NCBI RefSeq assembly: GCF_010731295.1
Contig: NZ_AP022579.1
Span: 3,286,001 to 3,350,000, forward strand
Direction of reading: 5' to 3'
Length of the DNA stretch: 64,000 bases
Source: Mycolicibacterium boenickei
GTDB lineage: Bacteria; Actinomycetota; Actinomycetes; Mycobacteriales; Mycobacteriaceae
Part shown: positions 60,143 through 64,000 of the stretch, in pieces
Layout of the letters: every line of letters starts with the position of its first letter
How positions within the stretch are numbered: position 1 is the stretch's first letter
The notes under the pieces: model-generated
What the model saw: only the letters and a program-made list of their open reading frames with translations
The model's database searches: none
Told to the model about the DNA's origin: nothing
Translations under genes and position numbers: made by a program

Positions 60143-60209
60143 CCCGCCGAAACGGCATTCCAGCAGGCCGGTAGTCGAACTTTGTCTGCCGGAATGCCAT
60201 TTCGGCGGG
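60143..60209. repeat. long palindrome between convergent genes
   Basis: Arms of 24 bp (60143-60166 and 60186-60209) pair at 22 positions, around CCGCCGAAAYGGCATTCC. It lies between the VOC gene and the convergent enoyl-CoA hydratase and is a likely terminator or dispersed mycobacterial palindrome. Confidence 0.75.
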
Positions 60210-60228
60210 AAGGGGCGGCGGGAAGGGG

Positions 60229-60945
60229 CTACTTGCCCTTGTTCATCACCTTGTCCGCGGCGGCCCAGTGCTCATCGGAGCACCAGAGTCGGGCGAACGC
60301 GGCGACCGCCTCCGTCGTCGACACTCCGTTGATCACGCGCTTGACCTCGCCGGCCTGACGCCGGGCCAGCAGTTGCGCCGTCGTCCGCCACGTCTCGGCG
60401 AATTCGGCTCGGGGGATCAGCTGGTCGATCAGCCCGACCTGCTCGGCTTCGCGGGCGCCCAGGATGCGGCCGGTCCCGGCCAGCAGTAGCGCCCGGCTTG
60501 GGCCGACCAGTTTGGCGAGCCGTTCGGCCCCGCCCCAGGCCGGCATGATCGCCAAAGCCACCTGATTGAAGCCGATCTTGATGTCATCGGCGGCGATTCG
60601 GATGTCTGCTGCCACCGCCACTTCGGCCCCACCGCCGAGCGCGTGGCCGTTGAGTGCCGCGACGACCGGTCCGTCGAAACCTGCGATGCGGTCGCAGATC
60701 GTGCGCATCCGCCAGGCCATCTCGGAGGCCTCGAGCTCGGTGCGCAGTGCCGCCAATTCCTTGAGGTCGCCGCCGGACACGAAGGCGCGGTCGCCGCCAC
60801 CGGTGATCACCAGGGCGCGGGCGCCGACAGCCCCGTCCAGCGCCTTGTTCAGCGCATCCATGGTGTCCAGCGAGATGGCGTTGCGTGCCTGCGGGCGGTC
60901 GATCGTGATGACCGCCAGTTCGCCGTCGATTTCAAGGTCGACCAT
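60229..60945 (-). CDS. enoyl-CoA hydratase/isomerase family protein
   Basis: A 238-residue crotonase-fold protein: RPQARNAISLDTM, the oxyanion-hole AFVSGGDLKEL near residue 57 and NGHALGGGAEVAVAADIRIA near residue 98. The first catalytic Glu position (GGGAEVA) is kept, while the second site is MPAWGGAERL with Glu placed slightly later, so hydratase versus isomerase activity cannot be assigned. ATG follows GGAGAA. Confidence 0.9.
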   Translation of the reverse strand: MVDLEIDGELAVITIDRPQARNAISLDTMDALNKALDGAVGARALVITGGGDRAFVSGGDLKELAALRTELEASEMAWRMRTICDRIAGFDGPVVAALNGHALGGGAEVAVAADIRIAADDIKIGFNQVALAIMPAWGGAERLAKLVGPSRALLLAGTGRILGAREAEQVGLIDQLIPRAEFAETWRTTAQLLARRQAGEVKRVINGVSTTEAVAAFARLWCSDEHWAAADKVMNKGK

Positions 60946-60972
60946 CAAACGTTCTCCAGTTCCGGGATTGGC

Positions 60973-60991
60973 ATTCTCGTTTGATGAGAAT
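60973..60991. promoter_or_regulatory. ATTCTC-n7-GAGAAT operator, copy 11
   Basis: A perfect 6+7+6 inside-out pair, flanked at 3 bp by GGGATT on the left and ATCACC on the right. It lies in the 58-bp divergent gap between enoyl-CoA hydratase and ligase, so it must overlap both promoters. Confidence 0.7.
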
Positions 60992-61003
60992 AACATCACC
61001 GAT

Positions 61004-62545
61004 GTGCGCGACATCCCCGTTGAGCTGACCAAACGGTACGTCGAAGAAGGCTGGTGGCGGCCGGAAACCCTGGGCCAGATGCTGGCCGACGGTCTGGCGG
61101 CCAGCCCCGATGCCGGGTTCTACGTCCATTCCGGGACCCGTCCGTATCAGGGCACGTTCGGGGAGGTCGAGCGCACAGCCCGGCGCCTGGCCGCCGGGCT
61201 GCGGGATCGCGGCGTCGGACCCGGCGACGTGGTGGCCATGCAACTGCCGAACTGGATGGAGGCCGCGGTCGCGTTCTGGGCCTCGGCGTTCCTGGGTGCG
61301 GTGACGGTTCCGATCGTGCACTTCTACGGACGCAAGGAACTCGGCCACATCATGGCCACGGCCAATCCGAAGGTATTCATCACCACCGAGCAGTTCGGCC
61401 GGATGAAGTTCGAGCCCGATCTGTGTGCCGAGGTCCCGATCGTCGGTCTGGTCGGTCAATCTTCGTTCACCGACCTGCTCGCCGACGAGCCCATGAGCGG
61501 CACGCTGACCGCGGACCCGGCGGCGCCTGCGCTGATCGCGTTCACCTCCGGGACCACCCGAGAGCCCAAGGGCGTCATCCACAGTCATCAGACACTGGGC
61601 TTCGAAACCCGCCAGCTCCTGGAGAACTACCCGCCGGACCGCGGTCGTCAGCTCACGGCCACGCCCGTCGGGCACTTCATCGGGATGCTCGGCGCGTTCC
61701 TGATCCCGGTGCTCGAGGGCGCGCCGATCGATCTGTGCGACGTCTGGGACCCGGGCAAGGTCCTGGAGCTGATCGAGCGGGATGAGCTGTCGATCGGCGG
61801 CGGGCCACCGTATTTCGTCACCAGCCTGATGGACCATCCGAAGTTCGACGAACGCCATCTGGCCCGGTTCACCACCGTCGGCCTGGGTGGCTCGACGGTG
61901 CCGGCGGCGGTCACGCGGCGGCTGGCCGATCTGGGCCTGTTCGTCTTCCGCTCCTATGGCAGCACCGAGCATCCGTCGATCACCGGATCGGGCGCCGGGG
62001 CTCCGGAGGCCAAGCGGTTGTACACCGACGGGAACGTGCGTCCCGGTGTCGAGATCCGGCTCGGGCCGGACGGCGAGATCTTCAGCCGTGGACCGGATCT
62101 GTGCCTCGGCTACACCGACGATGCGCTCACCGCAAAGCATTTCGACGCCGACGGCTGGTACCGCACCGGGGACATCGGGGTGCTGGACGAGGACGGGTAC
62201 CTGACAATCACCGATCGCACCACCGATCTCATCATCCGCGGCGGCGAGAACATCAGCGCGCTGGAGGTCGAGGAGGTGCTACTCGGCCTGCCGGACGTGA
62301 TCGAGGCGATCGTGGTGGCCGCGCCTGACGCACGCCTGGGGGAGCGGGTGGCCGCGGTGCTGCGGGTGCGCGAGGGCGGCACGATGCCCACCCTCGATCA
62401 GGTCCGGTCGCATTTCGAGTCCAACGGCGTAGCCCGGCAGAAGTGGCCGGAAGAGCTACATCTGGCCCAAGACTTTCCCCGCACGGCCAGCGGGAAGGTG
62501 CAGAAGTTCGTCATCCGTCAGGAGATTGCTGCAATCGCCCGGTGA
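61004..62545 (+). CDS. acyl-CoA synthetase (FadD-like AMP-binding)
   Basis: 513 residues with the AMP-binding signature FTSGTTREPKGV near residue 183, the A5 motif FRSYGSTEHPS near residue 320, GWYRTGDIG near residue 385 and the C-terminal catalytic Lys region RTASGKVQK. It activates an acid to acyl-CoA. The only credible start is GTG at 61004 with no ribosome site, 13 bp after the operator, so the message may be leaderless. Confidence 0.92.
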   Translation: MRDIPVELTKRYVEEGWWRPETLGQMLADGLAASPDAGFYVHSGTRPYQGTFGEVERTARRLAAGLRDRGVGPGDVVAMQLPNWMEAAVAFWASAFLGAVTVPIVHFYGRKELGHIMATANPKVFITTEQFGRMKFEPDLCAEVPIVGLVGQSSFTDLLADEPMSGTLTADPAAPALIAFTSGTTREPKGVIHSHQTLGFETRQLLENYPPDRGRQLTATPVGHFIGMLGAFLIPVLEGAPIDLCDVWDPGKVLELIERDELSIGGGPPYFVTSLMDHPKFDERHLARFTTVGLGGSTVPAAVTRRLADLGLFVFRSYGSTEHPSITGSGAGAPEAKRLYTDGNVRPGVEIRLGPDGEIFSRGPDLCLGYTDDALTAKHFDADGWYRTGDIGVLDEDGYLTITDRTTDLIIRGGENISALEVEEVLLGLPDVIEAIVVAAPDARLGERVAAVLRVREGGTMPTLDQVRSHFESNGVARQKWPEELHLAQDFPRTASGKVQKFVIRQEIAAIAR

Positions 62546-62587
62546 GCAGCCCTCGGGCAGAGATGGGGATTGCGGCAGGTATCAAGT

Positions 62588-62602
62588 GAGAATATGATTC
62601 TC
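62588..62602. promoter_or_regulatory. perfect GAGAAT-ATG-ATTCTC operator, copy 12
   Basis: A perfect 15-bp dyad, 22 bp upstream of the amidohydrolase ATG and just before its AAAGGAG ribosome site. Confidence 0.75.
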
Positions 62603-62624
62603 TCGAATTGCAAAGGAGTTTTCC

Positions 62625-63815
62625 ATGGGGCAACTGTCGCATAGGGTCGACATTCCGTTTCCGCTGTTCGACGCGGACAACCATCTCTACGAGCCGCCGG
62701 AGGCGATGACCAAGTACCTCCCCAAGGAGTACAAGGACCTCGTCCAGTACGTGGAGGTCAACGGCCGCACCAAGATCGCGATCGACGGCCACATCAGCAA
62801 CTACATCCCGAACCCGACCTTCTCGCATGTCGCCAAGCCGGGTGCTTGGGAGGAGTACTTCAAGTTCGGCAACCCGGATGGCAAGAGCAAGCGCGAGCTG
62901 TTCGGTGAGCCGATGCGGTCCATCCCGGCATTCTTCGAGCCGGCTCCCCGCCTGGAGCTGATGAACGAGCTCGGCGTCGATCGCTCGCTGATGTTCCCGA
63001 CGCTGGCCAGCCTCATCGAGGAGCGGCTGCGCGACAACCCGGTCGCCATCCACGTCATCATCCACTCGCTCAACCAGTGGCTCGATGAGGTCTGGGGCTT
63101 CAACTACCAGAACCGCATCTTCGTCACCCCGGTCATCACCCTGCCGATCGTCGACAAGGCGATCGAGGAGCTGGAGTGGGCGGTCAAGCGCGGTGCCCGC
63201 GCCATTCTGGTTCGACCCGCCCCGGTGCCCGGCTTCCGCGGCCCGCGCTCGTTCGCGTTGCCCGAGTTCGACCCCTTCTGGGAGCGCTGCGTCGAGTACG
63301 ACGTGTTCGTCGGCATGCACTCCTCGGACAGCGGCTACTCGCGCTACACCTCGGAATGGGACGGCACGGTGCAGGAGATGCTCCCGTTCCAGACCAACGC
63401 CATGTCGATCCTCAACGAGTGGCGCCCGATCCAGGATGCCGTGGCCTCCTGGGTCATCCACGGTGCGCTGTTCCGCCACCCGAAGCTCAAGGTCGGCATC
63501 GTCGAAGCCGGCTCGAAATGGATGTTCCCGCTGCTGGATTCGATGGCAGAGGTGTACAAGAAGGCTCCTGAGGCTTTCCTCGGTAACCCGATCGAGGAGA
63601 TCAAGAACCGCATCTACGTCAGCCCGTTCTACGAGGAGGGTATCGACGATCTGATCAACCTCATCGGTGTCGATCAGGTGCTGTACGGCTCCGATTGGCC
63701 GCACCCGGAGGGCTTGGCGGAGCCCACCCACTACGTGACGGCGCTTGAGCACCTCGCTGTGGAGGATCAGGCCAAGATCATGGGTGGAAACCTGGGCCGC
63801 CTCGTCACCACCTAA
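62625..63815 (+). CDS. amidohydrolase family protein
   Basis: 396 residues of the amidohydrolase_2 type, related to the proteins at 16099 and 17261. FDADNHLYEPPEAM near residue 17 holds the D-x-N-H first-strand motif, with VGMHSSDSGY in mid-barrel and YGSDWPHPEGL near residue 355 carrying the late metal-binding Asp, as is usual. It may decarboxylate or hydrolyse a ring-derived acid. ATG after AAAGGAG. Confidence 0.9.
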   Translation: MGQLSHRVDIPFPLFDADNHLYEPPEAMTKYLPKEYKDLVQYVEVNGRTKIAIDGHISNYIPNPTFSHVAKPGAWEEYFKFGNPDGKSKRELFGEPMRSIPAFFEPAPRLELMNELGVDRSLMFPTLASLIEERLRDNPVAIHVIIHSLNQWLDEVWGFNYQNRIFVTPVITLPIVDKAIEELEWAVKRGARAILVRPAPVPGFRGPRSFALPEFDPFWERCVEYDVFVGMHSSDSGYSRYTSEWDGTVQEMLPFQTNAMSILNEWRPIQDAVASWVIHGALFRHPKLKVGIVEAGSKWMFPLLDSMAEVYKKAPEAFLGNPIEEIKNRIYVSPFYEEGIDDLINLIGVDQVLYGSDWPHPEGLAEPTHYVTALEHLAVEDQAKIMGGNLGRLVTT

Positions 63816-63818
63816 CGG

Positions 63819-64000
63819 GTGGCGAACTGGCAGACCATCCCCGAGATGGTCTTGAGTGCGGCGGACCGGTTCGGCGACGCCGAAGCTGTCGTCGACGGTC
63901 CGCTGCGTCTGTCCTTCACCGAACTCGTCGAGCGCATCCGGAAGGCTTCGGGTGCGTTCGCCGAGTTCGGCGTCGCCAAGGGGGACCGGGTCGCGGTCTG
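63819..64000 (+). CDS. acyl-CoA synthetase, 5' part (truncated by window end)
   Basis: The first 60 codons of an AMP-binding ligase: VANWQTIPEMVLSAADRFGD, then LSFTELVERIRKASGAF and GVAKGDRVAV, the standard FadD N terminus. GTG start three bases after the amidohydrolase stop. The rest lies outside the window. Confidence 0.8.
   Translation, partial: MANWQTIPEMVLSAADRFGDAEAVVDGPLRLSFTELVERIRKASGAFAEFGVAKGDRVAV

Noticed and set aside
1..64000. tRNA, rRNA, CRISPR arrays, insertion sequences and prophage
   Set aside because: No cloverleaf or rRNA-like stretch, no regular spacer repeats, and no transposase, integrase or phage structural protein was seen on either strand.

Overview
The window is high-GC actinobacterial DNA and almost certainly mycobacterial (Mycobacterium/Mycolicibacterium type). 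Evidence: a complete yrbE-mce operon, several [3Fe-4S] P450 ferredoxins, an F420-type luciferase-like oxidoreductase, mycofactocin-type SDRs, a hemophore-like secreted protein, and frequent GTG/TTG starts with ATGA, GTGA or TGATG gene overlaps. No tRNA, rRNA, CRISPR array, insertion sequence or phage gene was recognised. The content is one long catabolic and uptake island: six cytochromes P450, four ferredoxins, three acyl-CoA dehydrogenases, two thiolases with DUF35 partners, one enoyl-CoA hydratase, one complete and one partial acyl-CoA ligase, one CoA-transferase, two aldehyde dehydrogenases, five SDRs (one at 23719, one at 29757, two mycofactocin-type, one FabG-like), three amidohydrolases and one Mce transporter. 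The likely theme is import and oxidative breakdown of a hydrophobic substrate (lipid, terpenoid or steroid-like); the substrate cannot be read from the sequence.

Layout. 0-3 kb: minus-strand operon TetR, acyl-CoA dehydrogenase, APH-like phosphotransferase. 3.3-6.1 kb: P450, ferredoxin, DUF1330 protein, F420 enzyme. 6.2-12.7 kb: minus-strand genes for a hydrolase, ferredoxin, P450, two beta-hydroxyacid dehydrogenases, a hydrolase and a DUF35-thiolase fusion. 12.7-14.7 kb: ferredoxin plus a NuoF-like flavoprotein (candidate electron supply) and a divergent unknown gene. 14.8-18.4 kb: two amidohydrolases, a small Rieske protein and a hydrolase. 18.6-20.8 kb: paired acyl-CoA dehydrogenases. 21-23.6 kb: a DapB-like oxidoreductase and a double-TetR (Mce3R-like) regulator. 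23.7-36.5 kb: an SDR, NorD-like VWA protein, NorQ/CbbQ-like AAA+ ATPase, periplasmic-binding-protein fold protein without signal peptide, two AveC-like membrane proteins, SDRs, aldehyde dehydrogenase and two P450s. 36.6-43.2 kb: hemophore-like protein, a P450/ferredoxin/SDR/SDR operon, and divergent aldehyde dehydrogenase plus CoA-transferase. 43.8-53.4 kb: yrbEAB-mceABCDEF, closed by a strong hairpin. 53.5-55.6 kb: four small secreted proteins. 55.8-57.9 kb: P450 with a divergent TetR. 57.9-64 kb: thiolase/DUF35, VOC protein, enoyl-CoA hydratase, acyl-CoA ligase, amidohydrolase and the start of a second ligase.

Two signals stand out. First, a repeated operator based on GAGAAT and ATTCTC half-sites, spaced 3 bp (dyad) and 7 bp (between dyads), lies in promoter regions at 3.2, 18.5, 40.4, 54.1, 55.7, 59.5, 61.0 and 62.6 kb. 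It would tie the P450, beta-oxidation and secreted-protein genes into one regulon. Second, a different element (core AGATATTTGGT) occurs four times between 23.5 and 27.5 kb, in front of the double-TetR gene, the SDR/NorD pair, the AAA+ ATPase and the binding-protein gene. This suggests that the AAA+/VWA/sensor/AveC cluster is a self-contained module. AAA+/VWA pairs of this type normally activate metalloenzymes, but none of their usual clients is present, so this module is the best candidate for an undescribed system.
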